In this document: positions 27,123-27,271 of the stretch, in pieces
Position numbering within the stretch: the stretch's first letter is position 1
Layout: each line of letters begins with the position of its first letter
IMG/VR virus record: IMGVR_UViG_3300044515_000034
Span: 1-27,271 of that record
Length of the DNA: 27,271 nucleotides
DNA from: a virus
Strand: one strand, 5' to 3'
Program-made: the position numbers and the translations under genes
Notes under the pieces: model-generated
Seen by the model: only the letters and a program-made list of their open reading frames with translations
What the model was told of the DNA's origin: nothing
Database searches by the model: none

Positions 27123-27271
27123 TCACTGGCGAGCAACCGTAGGCTTTTGGCACCCCCCGGGTTGGAGCTTTTCGCTCTGCGCGAAGCCCTGCGTTCGCGC
27201 CGTGTGACGATCATGGCAAGTCTTCGACATCGCACGCAGGTTCGTCCACGACAGTCGCAAGTCTGGTCGCT
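27123..27271 (-). CDS. HNH endonuclease, C-terminal part (cut by window edge)
   Basis: On the minus strand the frame reads LRLSWTNLRAMSKTCHDRHT then ARTQGF and ends at TGA 27123-27125. The N-L-R-A-M-S-K-T-C-H-x-x-H-T pattern is the last metal-binding half of the compact phage HNH fold, in which the conserved Asn and CHxxHT contact the metal. Such HNH enzymes sit next to terminase genes in HK97-like phages and assist the packaging cut. The 5' part lies outside the window. Confidence 0.85.
   Translation of the reverse strand, partial: RPDLRLSWTNLRAMSKTCHDRHTARTQGFAQSEKLQPGGCQKPTVARQ

Noticed and set aside
1-27271. CRISPR array or transposon
   Set aside because: No regularly spaced repeats and no transposase or terminal inverted repeats were seen; the only repeats found are the DGR repeats and the att arm sites.

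Overview
The window is most of the genome of a temperate, tailed (HK97-fold, siphovirus-like) phage of a GC-rich Gram-negative bacterium. A lambda-R-type endolysin together with an embedded Rz/Rz1 spanin pair implies a host with an outer membrane. The attachment core is the 3' half of a CCA-encoding tRNA-Arg(CCU), which fits a proteobacterium, but the genus cannot be read from the sequence. Phage genes lie on both sides of the tRNA-derived core, and putative integrase arm sites flank it on both sides. It therefore looks like an intact attP from a circular, excised or virion genome rather than an attL/attR junction.

Layout. (1) 1-6515, plus strand, is a tightly overlapped operon: a DUF1643 protein (cut by the window edge), an HNH protein, a diversity-generating retroelement (DGR), small unknown proteins, a phage Dam-type adenine methylase, a zinc-ribbon protein, a DUF4224 protein and a tyrosine integrase. 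(2) 6516-6783 holds attP. (3) 6784-7703, plus strand, carries three small genes (soluble, membrane, lipoprotein) that look like accessory cargo. (4) 7707-10019, minus strand, is the lysis cassette. (5) 10030-19803, minus strand, is the tail module. (6) 19800-27271, minus strand, is the head, connector and packaging module, ending in a partial HNH endonuclease. No repressor, Cro or replication gene is visible, so part of the genome lies outside the window.

The main system is the DGR at 914-3854. One adenine-rich template repeat (TR, 2378-2487) serves two tandem target genes. Their 3' ends carry variable repeats VR1 (1216-1325) and VR2 (1762-1871). VR1 differs from TR at 17 positions and VR2 at 16 within the variable core, and every one is a TR adenine. 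An Avd-like gene lies between VR2 and the reverse transcriptase (RT), and the genes are chained by ATGA overlaps. Unusually, the TR lies inside the translated RT reading frame, in the same frame as the VRs, so the RT seems to be made with a 59-residue leader that contains the template-encoded lectin-like segment. The diversified proteins are small stand-alone DUF1566-type (C-type-lectin-like) proteins in the integrase-side operon, not tail fibres in the late operon.

The structural genes follow the standard HK97 order: HNH, terS, terL, portal, ClpP-like protease, capsid, connectors, gp10-like, DUF3168, major tail protein, tail chaperones, tape measure, tail-tip proteins. A probable -1 frameshift fuses the two tail chaperone frames. 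An intrinsic terminator sits just after the capsid gene.
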